Assembly: GCA_022925895.1 (NCBI GenBank)
Contig: JAKSYS010000578.1
Span: 1-40,919, forward strand
Reading direction: 5' to 3'
From: Fragilaria crotonensis
Lineage: Eukaryota > Bacillariophyta > Fragilariophyceae > Fragilariales > Fragilariaceae
Length of the DNA: 40,919 bases
The translations under genes and the position numbers were made by a program. Shown in pieces: positions 1-11,753 of this stretch (its first letter is position 1; each line of letters opens with the position of its first letter). Below the pieces are notes generated by a model. The model did not search any database. It saw only the letters and a program-made list of their open reading frames with translations, and was not told the DNA's origin.

Positions 1-913
1 TGATCTGAAACGCCAAATTGGGTCTACCGCAAGGGAGATTGGGGACACCGAATGGAGCAGATTATGAGACATCCGTGCCATCAAGAACACAAGCAAACGC
101 AACACACGGCGAACAAACATAATTGCCGGTGTCGTTTGGAAGGTGTTCTGCTACGACTCTACAAGAGTAGCGTCTCACCGCTGACAATATCCTGTTGGAG
201 CTTGGAGCACTGAGGACAGCGTAAACGAGAATCCGTGTCTTGGATCTCATGCAGCGGCATGGATCGGTGTCATTCTCGACACGAGTGCGACAGCGGACGA
301 CACATGACACTGTAGCGTTGTCACGCTGAACGTGTGTGTTGTTTAGCAGCAGAGATACCCGAAGGATTCCCAACGCCATTCGTGACTTTCTCATCACATC
401 ATCTTCAGAGATCGCTTCCTCGGGCTGTTTTGCTGAAAGAGATGCCCATAGAGATGTCAAGGACTGAAGGACCGTCCACACCATTCGTGATTTTCTCATG
501 GCATCATCGCAGGAGATTTGCGAAAACTAATCGTCTTCTCGAGGAGGACCTATACTGTGTCGTGGCCAAGTACAAGCTGAAGAACCAAACCATATTCGTC
601 ACGATCCGTCAAATATGGAGCGTGCACTCACGTAATCGAAGTATATAGGCATTGTTGTTCCTCGTCGAACTTGTTGAAGGCATTGACACTGACTCAGTCG
701 TCTGTGCCACTGTCATGTACAATGTAAACTGAATACTTTTGTTAAACTCGCACTTGGCAATTAGCGTCGACTTGTACCTTGACGCTCCTTTTGTATTACT
801 TGCATGTACACATGAATGAAATGAATAATTTTACTATAACATGCATACTATAGGGCGCCAGGCTATTCTCAGGCAAACATGATGGGAATACAACTGGAGT
901 ACTTCCGGTAGTA
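1..913. repeat. Repeat X1: 3' flank of gene A, duplicated at 30157-31071
   Basis: This stretch lies downstream of gene A, which reads leftward. It is nearly identical over most of its length to 30157-31071, which lies downstream of gene D, and more loosely similar to 13441-14170. Shared blocks include the start near base 3 and the cagcggcatggatcggtgtc block near 251. The flank and the following kinase exon therefore form one duplicated unit of about 2.8 kb. Open frames inside it (for example 62-499 minus and 334-648 plus) are not preserved as proteins between copies, so I call no gene here. Confidence 0.8.
895..911. repeat. 17-bp direct repeat, 3' border of gene A
   Basis: The sequence tggagtacttccggtag ends 2 bp before the complement of the gene A stop codon. 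It differs by one base from the copy at 5169-5185, just outside the start codon. It contains the palindrome-like core ccggtag. An identical copy lies at 31053-31069 next to the gene D stop. Confidence 0.7.
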
Positions 914-3900
914 CTAGGTTCTGGTGGTGTCATCTTCATGATTGACACGCACGGTATAAAACTTCGCATACTCACCCTTCACCCAAATGGGAGTTCCGTT
1001 CTCGTCCAAAACAGGAACCATCTGAGGTGGCATCCACTGTGATCTCTTTTCTTTCCTTGCCTTTTCGGCTCTGAACTTGAACGCACCTCCTGCTAGTGTC
1101 TGCACTTGACCGTACGTATCGATTGACATGGTGTCATTCTCAAGGAGAGCTTCACATGCCTCGCAATGTGTCACAACTGCATGCGATGCTTCCTGAAGCA
1201 CAGAATCGAGGAAAGCATTCATCGTCTCGCATTGTTCGAAAAATGGGAGATCAGGGTCTGGGAAGGGAAGGGCTTGAGATTTGGCGATCACTTTGATTAC
1301 CTTGAGACACAATTTCAGCCAAGGTGCAATCTTCACAATCCATTCTCGAGGCATGTCGATCTCAAAGGGTTCGTGACCTGGTTCACCCGAGCGAGCACAG
1401 ATAAAGACAACGCTGTACTTTTTCGTGAACCACTTCTTGGGATGTTCCAGGATTGTCTTATCAACCACGACGGGCGTCATCCAAACCAGATTCGGGCACT
1501 CCTTGAACTGATCGGCTGACAGATGCGCTAACGCTGCCAATGACCGGTCCAATCCTTTCTTCAGTCCCATTAGCACCCGCAGCTGTTTCTGCAACTGTGC
1601 TCTATTCTCGTCGAATCCCACTTTGACATCATCTTTGATGCCATCCAAATCGAATTTCAGCCCGGAAACTTGGGACTGCAGACCAGCCACTTGCCCAAAA
1701 AGATGTGATTGGAAACCAACAAATCGCGATTCAAATTGGAGGAAATAATCGTCCCATGTCTTCCTCTCAACACGTTTTTCAACATACCGATTGTACGTCT
1801 CAGTAGGAATGTGTTGACAAAGATCCTTGTCGTGAATTTTGCTGGAGCACTCCTTGATCAGGCACAAAAGTTGGCATCCGCTGTCATCAGCAAGCTTGTC
1901 CACAATACAAGGTGGGCACAGCGCGTGCCCTTCACTGCATGTTATATCTGTACGATAGTTGTTACAAACATCGCAGAATGAACCGCTGTCTATTGCAGTC
2001 ACAGCCTCAGAATTCTGAACGCCTGCGTTGGTATTCAAACGGATTGCATCTCTGAGCTCATCGAGGAGTTCCTTCGTGCTCAACCGTTTTTTAGAAGAGG
2101 GATGCATGCACTTAATAGCAGCCTTGCACACGAGTTCAAGAGACGCTGCATTCCAGATGATAGTGGGATCTGCATCACGTTTGAGCTTTCCCCATCCATC
2201 GTCAATCCGTAGATGATCCTCATCCTGTACGTAGGTCTGAAACACATCATGGAATTCAGTGTTAGAGGGCATCGATTGCCCTCTATTCAAGCGTCCTAAA
2301 ATTAGCTCAACCATCACAACACCAATGGAATACACATCGTAAGCAGCTTTATACGGACCCTTCTTCCACAGATACTCTGGACAAACATATCCACTAGTTC
2401 CAGATGGTGGCCCATCAGGTTTGCTCCAGTAAGAAACTGTCAACGATCCCGGAGTAGCACTGTAGTTGTCGTCCGGTACACATTTGGCAAGTCCACAATC
2501 AATCAGTCGGGGGGTGAAATCGTCAGCCAGACAAATGTTGGCACTCTTGATATCGCGATGAAACACTTTCCAACCATCGCCTGTCACCTTTTTGCAACCG
2601 CCAGTATGCAAGAAGTGAACCGCTCGCACCAACTGGAACATGATGGACAATCGAATGTCTGACGACAGGCGCGCTCTGTTGCCGACATCAGTAAAGAAGC
2701 CAGCGAGGGAGCCATTTGCGGCGTATTCATACACCAAGCACTGCTGTGCACGGTTGGCATTTAAACTGTAGCCATACAAGACAATAATGTTGGGATGCCG
2801 GCATTTCTTAAGCGTCTGGATATAATGTACAAATTGAGCGGTAGGAAGACGTAATTGGTCGTGACAAGGGAGATCATTGCTGCTCCTTATCAGAGACAAT
2901 TCAATACAGAACTTACCGAAAGCTCCGTCCGAAAGGTTCTACGAATTTCTTTGATATTGGCATCATCACATTTAGTAGGTCTAATCATTTTCACTGCAAA
3001 CTTTTTAGGCAGACGACTATCTTCCGCCAAAAACACGTCGCCAAAGGCGCCCGATCCAAGTTTGTGGTCCTTCTTGATGCATCGCTCTACGTATGCCAAG
3101 GAGAGTTCCACAGGTTCAGCGGAGGTTGTATTCATTACATGGTGAAGCTTCCTTCGGAATTGTTCAATCTTGAAGCTTGAAAAAGCATTCAAAGAACCCC
3201 AAATACTAGCGCAAGCGAGAGCCATCCATGTCCAGCCAATCTTTTTTCGACGGTCACGCTTTATATGCAACTCCAAGAGAAGTGCGACATCTTCTTTTTT
3301 CTGCCTGCGAGCGCAATCAAGAGCTGTGGCGCCATGGTTATTCTTGATATTCATATCCACTCCATCGTGCTCCAATAATGCACGAACCACTTCCACATGG
3401 CCATCGTAGCTCGCCAAGGTGAGAGCGGTGTTGCCATTGTTATTCTGAATATTCACATCCACTCCATGATGCTTCAATAAAGCACGAGCCACTTCCAAAT
3501 GACCCTTCCAGCTGGCCAAGATGAGAGCTGTGTCGCCATGGTTGGTATTCTTGATATTCACATCCACCCGCACGTGATTCAATAAGGCACGAACCACTTC
3601 CACATGGCCCATTTCGCTTGCCAAGGTGAGAGCTGTGGCGCCATGGTTATTCTTGACATTCACATCCACTCGACGGTGATTCATCAACGCATGAACCAAT
3701 TCCACACGGCCACTCAAGCTTGCCAAAAGTAGAGCTGCATCGCCATTATTATTCTTCGTATTCACATCCACACCTGCGTGATTCAATATAGCACGAACCA
3801 CTTCCACGTGGCCCTTCTCGATTGCTATGATGAGAGCTGTGGCGCCATGGTCATTCTTGATATTCACATCCACTCCATCGTGCTTCAGTAACGCACGAAC

Positions 3901-5166
3901 CACTTCCAAACGGCCCTTTTTACTTGCGGCGATGAGAGCTGCTACGCCAAAGTCATTCTTGGTATTCACATCGACTCCATCGTGAACCAATAAAAAACGA
4001 ACCACTTCCAAATGGCCAAACATGCTTGCACGGATAAGAGCTGTGTAACCATATTCATCTTTGGCATTCACATTTGCCCCACTTTTCAAAAGGTCCCGAA
4101 CCTTGTCGAGATTTCCATCTCTGGCTTTGCGAACCAAATCAACGCTTAGATCACGCTCTTCCTCCTTGAAAGACGTTTGCTCTTCCTTCTTGTGAAGCCT
4201 ATCAGGTTCCACGTGTTCCACCAAGGGACGTGCCGAAATGTCCCAATCACGTGATGCGGCGCCATGATTGTCCGTGATGGGCACATTCACCCCTTGGTGA
4301 TTCAATAACGCGCGAACAACCATCCAACATCCCCAAGCGCAAAAACAAATGAGAGCTGTTTGTGTCCAGCCAATATTGTTTCGACGTTCACGATTTATGT
4401 GTTTTTCTTCCAAAGCTTTTAAACGTGCAGCATCGTCACGACGCTTTTCAAGTTCTTTTTCCAACGCATCCTTGAGTCGCGCCTGCGATTCCTCTATGCG
4501 CCGCTTCGCTTTTTCCTCCTCCTCACGACGCTTCCGCTCTTCCTCCTCATAACGCTTTACAAATTCTTTTTCCAATGCATTTAAACGTTCAGCCTTCTCC
4601 TTGAGACGCGCCTGCGCTTCCACATTTAAACGTTCAACCTCCTCCTTGAGACGCGCCTGCGCTTCCACAATTAAACGTTCAGCCTCCTTGAGACGCGCCT
4701 GCGCTTCCTCCTCTCGACGCTTCCGCTCTTCCTCCTCACGACGCTTCCGCTCTTCCTCCTTGCGAAGCTTCTCCCGTTCCATGTGTTCCTGCAAGAGACG
4801 TGCAACATCACCTTTGTTCTCCTTGCGAGCAACGTCAAGAGCTGTTTCACCATCTTCATTCTGGATATTCGCATCCACTCCGTTGTGCATTAATAAAGCA
4901 CGAACCACTTCCAATTGGCCCTTATAGCTTGCACCGCTGAGAGCAGTCCAGCCTTTAATACCCTGGATATTCACATCAACTCCATCGTGATCCAATAGAG
5001 CACGAACCACTTCCAAATGGTCATTCCAGCTTGCCACGATGAGAGCTGTCCAGCCATATTTACCTTTGGCATTCACATTTGCCCCTCTTCGCAAAAGGTC
5101 ACGAACCTCGTCGAGATTTCCATCTCTGGCATTGTACATCAATTCATAATCAAGAGTCCAAGTCAT
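914..5166 (-). CDS. Gene A: ankyrin-coiled coil-kinase-RING-like protein, two exons, intact
   Basis: Exons are 5166-2917 (750 codons) and 2815-914 (633 codons plus stop), giving 1383 residues. The start is fixed by an in-frame TAG four codons upstream and by alignment with gene E. Domains: four ankyrin repeats (about 1-128); Glu/Arg coiled coil (128-260); a degenerate Trp-rich ankyrin-like unit (264-300); nine more ankyrin repeats (344-635); a hydrophobic stretch (643-662); kinase from 703. Kinase motifs seen are GSGAFG (704-709), AVK lysine 726, helix-C Glu 748, HRDIKSAN (836-843), DCG in place of DFG (856-858) and a CPEY motif in place of APE. A C-x2-C-x8-C-x2-GH-x2-C-x2-C motif with three later cysteines (1031-1073) looks RING-like. 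A C-terminal domain (about 1168-1383) is shared by all paralogs. The family is known to phosphorylate Ser/Thr; ligand and partner roles for the ankyrin part are inferred. Membrane attachment at 643-662 is possible. Confidence 0.85.
2816..2916 (-). other. Phase-0 intron of gene A (101 bp)
   Basis: The donor GTAAGT follows the codons for Glu-Leu-Ser at the end of kinase helix C. The acceptor TCCAG precedes the codons for Thr-Leu-Lys. Removing 101 bp joins the kinase N-lobe to the conserved HPNIIVLYGY strand. Genes C and E have an intron at the same codon, which supports all three calls. Confidence 0.88.
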
Positions 5167-5168
5167 AG

Positions 5169-5185
5169 TGGAGTACTACCGGTAG
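5169..5185. repeat. 17-bp direct repeat, 5' border of gene A
   Basis: The sequence tggagtactaccggtag begins 3 bp outside the gene A start codon, in the same orientation as the copy at 895-911. It contains the perfect palindrome ctaccggtag. Gene E has a 15/17 match at the same place (37243-37259). Confidence 0.7.
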
Positions 5186-5800
5186 GCAGCTTCTCTAATT
5201 CTTACAAATGTGCTGTGTTTGAGCTGCAATGCTGGTCTGCAAAAAGTGCCAAATGGCGGCACAAATGGCCATGAGAGAAATGCACGCGTTTGAGAGATTT
5301 CAGCTTGAGTTCTGCACAGATTCACAAGACACCAAGAGATGCGAATTTTTCTCATCTCGCGATTAACCGTATTTGTTATATATGGAAGCGCATGCAACAT
5401 GCAACGAGGCTACCAGGTACAACAGTAGATGTACATACTCGTACTACCGTGTATCATACGAGTACGAGTATATTCATTTACGTATGCAGTCATGTGCGTG
5501 TATGGACGTCGCGCAACTGACAACTAAACCGATGTGTATACCTGTAATAATGAGTAGTACTAGTCGTAGTAATTACCATGAGATTGACGGCGACGGCGAT
5601 GGAGACAATGTTCCATGGGAGAACTCCATAACAGCAAACAGTTCTTTTGGTGCGAGTAGGAGGAATGAGGCTAGCCAAAGCTAACAATTACATGCACATT
5701 CGCCATTGTATGACACAGACAATAATCAACTCGGACAGGCACCCCTTTTCTCCAACACCAAATAAGCGTTGTTGGTGCGTTACAATTGCTGCTGTTGTTG
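5186..5800 (-). promoter_or_regulatory. Conserved 5' flank of gene A, probable promoter region
   Basis: This spacer upstream of gene A aligns with 37260-37910 upstream of gene E. The first 150 bp (gcagctt..., a block around tgagctgcaatgctggtctg) are almost identical, and patches continue to the ccaacaccaaat block near 5753. Conservation without a conserved frame suggests a shared promoter or 5' UTR, or simply recent duplication. No core promoter element can be assigned. Bases 5801-6340 hold nothing I recognise. Confidence 0.5.
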
Positions 5801-6344
5801 TTGGTTGTGTTGAAATAGAATCCCATGCAATCCATCTGCACTTGTCCATTGTAATCTCTGCAAGAGAATCGCTTGTGGATTATAAACACAACAACCTCCA
5901 ATCCGTATGTTCGAGAGTGTATGAATCTATGATACCAGGTACCGTATTCATCGGAGTGCACGTGACTGATATGATGCGAAAGGTGACATCGGCAACTACT
6001 CGTACCCAGTAACAAGTGTGTTTGGTGTGATGACGATGTGCTGATTGTTGCATCTCAACCGTCATTGTGTTCAGCCGCCAATGTGCGAGTATAACAAGTC
6101 AAGAAATCAACAAACAGCCTCGATTGCTGAGGAGCAGTGCGTGCGATCACGTTTGTCAGCAGGGACCACCGTGTGCGGATGCAGCGAGCTTGACAGGGAC
6201 TCTCGTTCCGCCTGACAATGGATTGATTATACTCTTCCACAGTGTTTTTCGAATAGACAATGCTACGCCGAGCGTGCACGTTTCTTTCCAGGAAGAACGT
6301 GATGGTGATAATGACGGTGAAAATTTCGTGGACTACGAATGATG

Positions 6345-7110
6345 AATGCGCACCATTGTATGGATTGTATTGGTCTGTATCAAGATTTGGACTACCGCGT
6401 TGATTGTATTTCGACTTTCTAGGAATGCATTCCCAAAGAGTCCATCTCGGTACCATGGAAAGGAAAGACGTTCTTCCGAGTACAGCTGTGAGGACTGCCA
6501 TTCAGCTGTTTGGTCCAACAATACGACTTCGTTTCCGATGTTATGGAACAACGTCATAAGCAACAATACACAGGAAGTTCTCGTTCATGGCGACTTGCCG
6601 CATCTGATACACAACAAGGAAAGTGACGATAAGTACGACGACGACGATGATGATGACGCACTCGGAGATTGATAATGACAAGGAGGGCCGTAAGAACGTT
6701 CTGTCAATACCGCCAAGGGCCATTCCGATATCTCGTGTGTCAGTGCGATGGAGAAGACCTATACAGCAGCAAGTCTATTGTTGGTGTAGACGATCGTAGT
6801 TGTAAAAACACTCGGAATGACTTTCCATTTCCAAGGCCTTGGGATGAATCCTACTAGATTCGCTGTAGCTCTCGATGCAGAATGAAAAGAAATCAAAAAC
6901 AATAATCCCACTACCTTGGGGTCGCACTTCTATACTCTAGTACATGACCATAACTGATGCATCTAATCAACCAGATCGACTTGCAATTGCTTTTTGAATG
7001 CCGGTATACATTTTTCATTGAAAGGTTTGCATTCTTCCGTTGGCATCAAATCAGGGTTTGACACCTTAGGGAGCGCATTGCGGATTGACCTACGAAATCG
7101 ATTCTCCGTT
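6345..7110. repeat. Dispersed repeat Y, copy 1
   Basis: It is about 765 bp and similar to Y2 (17745-18480) along its length and to Y3 (33053-33520) over 6475-6950. Shared blocks include tccgagtacagctgt, ggttctcgttcatggcgact and ggtgtagacgatcgtagtt. Both strands keep short open stretches that are partly conserved, such as NKQEVLVHGDLPHP-like on plus and TTIVYTNRDLLLYRSTPS-like on minus, but each copy has its own breaks. It may be a decayed gene or a non-autonomous repeat. A GAC/GAT microsatellite occupies about 6635-6658. Confidence 0.6.
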
Positions 7111-8040
7111 GCGTTCCGCTTCAATGTTCCTTCGCCTCCACGTCAAAAAAGTGCTTGTCGTCTGTTTTCTACAACGTCCGACCTTGATGTACTTTCACGG
7201 AGTGTCATTCATGCCCGAGTCGAACTCGCATCTAGCAGCAGCGAAGGAAGGGTTCAAAGACCTTTTTCCTTTGAGTGTCTTTTTTACGAATGGCGCCCGG
7301 TCCATGCTCCATGCGTTCTCCAATTTCCAAAACACTCGTGAGAGCATCCGATGCTCTCGTCGTTGTTTTTCAGCACGTTTGTTTGAGAAACCTTGACGAA
7401 TTGTACATCCAACTAATTGTAGCCAGTCCTTGTCTTGAAGACGATGGATGCGTTGGCGTTACCAGCCTTGTAGGGTGGGAATGACATTCTTGAGCAACAT
7501 TTCGTTCGATTCCTGTTCCTAAAATGTCCTCTTTCTTCTCTCTCATCGATATCATGGAGAGAGAGCAAAGAACAGCGTCGCGTTTCTCCCGAAAGTCTCA
7601 TTTGTTACTTGTCGAACAGCTCCGAACGCATTGGTCGAAATTGAACGACCGCAGGAACACCCACACTTTTTTTCGTCTCCAGCAAAGATGTAAAATGTCG
7701 TCAAAAATCGGCTCCGCGGTGAAAAGTGTCTGCAGGATTATGGATTATTCCCAATCCATTCATGCGATTCCCGTCAGTTCGAAATCACACACAACATCAG
7801 TGTCGTGTAATTCAAATTTGCACGCCACTGATGGGCGTTCGGGTACCATCGTTGGAGTTCGGAACCTCTTTATAATCAACGGAGAGACTTCAAACGTGTC
7901 GAAAACTGATTTGCCGAACTCACTGATTTGGTGAGGTCAATCGTCAATCAATCTCCATGGTCATGGATTTATAGTCAGGTATTCGTATGGCTGGATTCAC
8001 GAACAGGATTCGCGAGGTAGAGCTCTACGTACTAGTACCA
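7111..8040. other. Spacer without a recognisable gene
   Basis: Both strands contain many stops. The minus strand gives short protein-like stretches near 7000-7110 (a LMPTEECKPFNEKCIP segment, also seen at the right end of Y2) and near 7700-7920. None forms a supportable gene. A gtactagtac word lies near 8030. Confidence 0.4.
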
Positions 8041-8048
8041 CGATTTTT

Positions 8049-8504
8049 TTAATGCGTGCGCATCGAAAATAGATTTATGCGTCGAATCACTTGCTTCTCA
8101 ACCCCATTGACCTTGACAGTCCATACCTTCACCAATTCTTGATATTCCGTGGAGCTTCTTGAAGATATTTCATCTCCTTGTTCATCATGAGTGAAAACAC
8201 GCTGAAGCTCCACAGAAATCGGATCAGGTATCAGTTCGTTAGAAGTAGTTTCAACGCTGTTTTGCAAGATTCACGACTTCATGAAGTTTGGTGGCAAGCG
8301 GACACATTGCTGGATGAAATCAATACAAGGTGCCAGCTTCAAGATGATTTGAAGGTGAAAAGTCAGAGCTTCTACGTGTTGTGGGAAAGGAGTACCATGA
8401 GAAGTCCATTGAGGTAACATCTTTGTCGGTGGTGGCGGCGAACAACTGAAGCTTTTTCGACACGACTTCAAAGCAAGGGAAGACGGAAAGCAACAGAAGT
8501 ACAA
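8049..8504 (-). CDS. Unrecognised ORF with one in-frame TGA (doubtful)
   Basis: On the minus strand one frame stays open from 8504 to 8049 except for a single TGA at about 8268-8270. The downstream 72-codon part is hydrophilic with plausible coding character (it ends INLFSMRTH). A cag acceptor-like site a few bases past the TGA could start an exon that skips it. I do not recognise the family. It sits just left of, and opposite to, the DDE transposase, so it might be a second gene of that element. It may also be spurious. Confidence 0.25.
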
Positions 8505-8527
8505 TTTCTTTCAGGTTTCTGTAAAGG

Positions 8528-11244
8528 ATGTCCCCAATCCTACCCGACCGCATCCAATTCAGTAGCTTGGAAAGAGCAAATGCCTCACACCCGCTGCCTC
8601 CAAGGACTCGTCAACATGTTGACTTCACCACATCATCCTCCTCGCAATTTTTTTCGGCTGTTCCTGGACCTGTGAATACTAAGAAGCGTAAGCTTGCTTC
8701 TGACCAAGCAAACGAAACTCAGATAGAGGAAACAACCCTACTAGTTCCTTGTTGATCCTCACCGCTCAAGAACCGTCGCTGCAATTATCCTCGTATTGGG
8801 AATCTGGCGATTCCAGAAAGCTCTTCGCACCAAAGTTGTATTATGGCACTGATTGCGATGTTCGGAAAGCTGTCATGGATCGAATTGAAAAATTGGAGAT
8901 GGTTAACAGTATTGCTGCAGATTGGAGGACACTTGTAGATGGTGGCGATCAAGAGGATTTGTGTTCAGAACACGACATCTTTATGATCAGGCATCGGAGC
9001 ATGTACCTTGCATGTGCCTTGCGAAAATTTGTCGACGAGGCGAGCAAAACATCGAGGTGGACATGGCAGCAATGTATCGAGTACTCAATTGGATTGATGA
9101 ATGATGTCGGGTTGAGCTACTCCCATTGGCGACCACTGGCAAGGTGGCACAGACGACTGGCCTACAGCCCGAAAGGCACCTTTATCAAATCACCTGTACC
9201 CAAAATTGCTTGCCACCGTTCTTTATCGAGAATCCAGACGCAATGGATGCTTTCAGGAAACATGGAGTAAGCATTCTGAAAGAACTGTCGGTGGAAAGAA
9301 TGCACACGTACGTGCTTGAAACATTGATTCCAACGATGATGGCAAGAGTTGAGCGAGGCATCGAGGAGACTTCTGACAATTCGCAAGAAAATGACCTTGT
9401 TACACCGCCAGTGCTGGAGCTATCGCAAGAGACGAAGAGCTTCCTTCAAAGTTACCGTTTATCTAAGATATCCATTGCCACAGTTGTTCGATGGATGCAT
9501 GCCACGGGTTTCAGATACAAAAACCGCAGCAAGCATTATTTTGTTGATGGACACGAGAAGGCGGAAACACTTGCTTATCGGCCTGTCTTCACAAAGCGAT
9601 ACATCGCTCATGAAGTTCAAGCTCATCGGTGGGTTCAGCTTAGTCTTGTAGCTTCTAAAATTCTAGAGGCACAAGATTCGGTTGCAAAACTGTGGCTATC
9701 ATTACGTAGATCCTATCAGTAATGTTGAGATGGTGGAATATCACGTTGACGCCATTTCGAGTGAAGCAGTGGCGGATATAGTAGGGACGGCGTTCTTTGG
9801 AGCACACTTAAGCATACGACGGGACACAAGCAAGCCAATAGTCATCTTTGTCGGGCAGGACGAGGCCATCTTTAAGCAGTTCTCGTTTCTTTCAAAGATG
9901 TGGACAGGTCCCAAAGGCGAGCGTCCTCTCCTCCCCAAGGATGAAGGAGCGGGGTGATGATATCATCATTTATCTGCAGGGAATATGGTTTGATCCAAGA
10001 ATTAGATCAAAACACACTAGACTCAGTGAACGAGATACGGCAAGGAACGAGATATGCCGATGAAGAAGCAGCAATGGAAGTCTTAGGCTCTTCCCTTAAG
10101 CCCCTTCTATTAGCTGGCAAGTCGCCATTCCTAACATACTTCGACTACAGGGAAAACAAAGAGGGCTACTGGGATTATAATCACATGGTGCTACAGTTCG
10201 AAGATGTCGTTGATTGTCTAAAGGTTATGCATCCACAGGTCCATTTTGTATTTCTATTCGATCATTCATCAGGACACGCAAAGCAGCGCCCCGATGGTCT
10301 CAATGCAGCTAAAATGAATAGATCATTTGGTGGAAAATGCCCAGTCATGCACCCGACTGTCATTGAAAGGGAATCCGGCTTCCTCGGTCCATATGCACGT
10401 ATCCTGGAGCCCGGCCAAACTCAGCGATTGACATTTACCGAAGTTGATGTTGGACCTTTCTGGATGATACCAAACGAACGCATTCTCAGTCGCCTTGATC
10501 AAGTCGATGGCGATCCGTCAAATGTCTCAAGAAACAAATCCGAATTAATCCTCGAACTACGTCGTCAAGGCATTAACACCAAAGGAAAGAACAAAAAAGA
10601 ACTGATCGCTATTTGTATCGACAAAAATATCCCGATCAATCGCGAAGTTCTAAAATAAAGGAAGGTTGGGTGGGAAAGGCAAAGGTTTGCTTCAGGTGTT
10701 GTGGGAGCGAGGATATATTGATATGAACAAGCTGTCAAGCTATACACTTACCGGCAGGAAGGATGAGCTCGAAACGTGGACTTGAGCTTGAGTTTGCGCC
10801 ATCTAATGGCGATGTGTTCTGATTTCTTGAACGAAGAAAGCATGATGGAGCATGTCGGAGCAAAATTGGCGTGGAAGTCATGCTAACCCCAAGTGTCATG
10901 CCGAAATAGCAGGTGAAGGCGTTGAGTACATGTGGGCATGCAGCAAAGGTGCATACCGCAATCTCACCTTAAAAGAAAAGAAAGGGAAGGAAAATTTCAT
11001 GGCAGGCGTTAGATATTCTTTGTCGGAGAAAGTCCTTTCAATTGAACGCATTCGAAAATTTGCGAAACGAGCTCGTCAATATCTTCTTGCTTACCACGCC
11101 ATTGATAGCGGGCAAGTCAGTGCTGAAATACAGCAAGACTGTGCAAAGTATGGTCCTGTTGCATTGGAGAAACTGCTTCGGGAGTTCAAAACACATCGAT
11201 GTGTAATGGACTTCGATTTCAAGTTTGTGATGAATCCAGATTAG
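8528..11244 (+). pseudogene. Large DDE-type transposase-like gene, multiply frameshifted
   Basis: Homology runs through several frames: about 8528-8755, 8749-9190, 9190-9690, 9682-9953, 9954-10655, then short pieces to 11244. An N-terminal NTKKRKLAS stretch could be a nuclear signal. Later motifs are PPFFIENPD, FVDGHEKAETLAYR, GYHYVDP and GQDEAIF (first acidic residue), FLFDHSSGHAK (second), a SAP-like stretch at about 10530-10640 (KSELILELRRQGINTKGK), LQVLWERGYID, and CHAEIAGEGVEY (candidate catalytic Glu). This order matches a large transposase-like family I know from diatoms, oomycetes and fungi; I cannot give a superfamily name. Most breaks fit single-base losses in G or C runs (near 9213, 9953, 10675, 10772, 10868, 10890), so decay and sequencing error are both possible. 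No terminal inverted repeats were found. Confidence 0.7.
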
Positions 11245-11753
11245 AAACCTCGATCCATTTGCGTTTGCGTAGACTTAGTATACTTTCTACGTCTGAACAA
11301 AAACATTGAATACTACGACCTACGTGGGGCTACCTCGTGTACCCAGAATATGCATCCAGCCATATGATACCTCTCATGCACCGACAAACCCTTCGGAGTC
11401 ATGAAACAGATTGCGGCATGCGTTGCGTAGAGCGTGGTATCTTCGTATATCCATATATGCGTATCTTTGTATCTTTATATTACGTATCTTTAGTGGAGCG
11501 ATCCCAAAACCTCAAATTCTCAAATAGCCATTTCTTCCGTTGTACATGTATTGAAGTCATGTTTTCCATGTGTACGACATGCAATACATGTTACACTAAC
11601 ACATGTAAAATGAAAAACAGTGTTTTGAGGAAATGGTGTGATATCATACGTAGAATCCTAAAACTCGAAACACGAGTATTAATTTTACCATCCAAGAACA
11701 CCAGACAATCCACCGCACCTGTGCTCCGCTGCTGTTAGTACCTCATCTCCACC
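11245..11753. other. AT-rich spacer between the two transposon remnants
   Basis: No coding frame resembles a known protein. The stretch has repeated words such as tatctt(c/t)gtat near 11440-11490 and catgt words near 11540-11610. It probably represents flank or noncoding ends of the neighbouring elements. Confidence 0.4.

Noticed and set aside
62-648. Overlapping 145-codon minus and 104-codon plus frames
   Set aside because: They lie in repeat X1; neither frame is kept whole in X3 or X2.
5647-6501. Several 60-150 codon frames on both strands upstream of gene A
   Set aside because: They overlap each other, lack motifs, and are not conserved as proteins in the matching flank of gene E.
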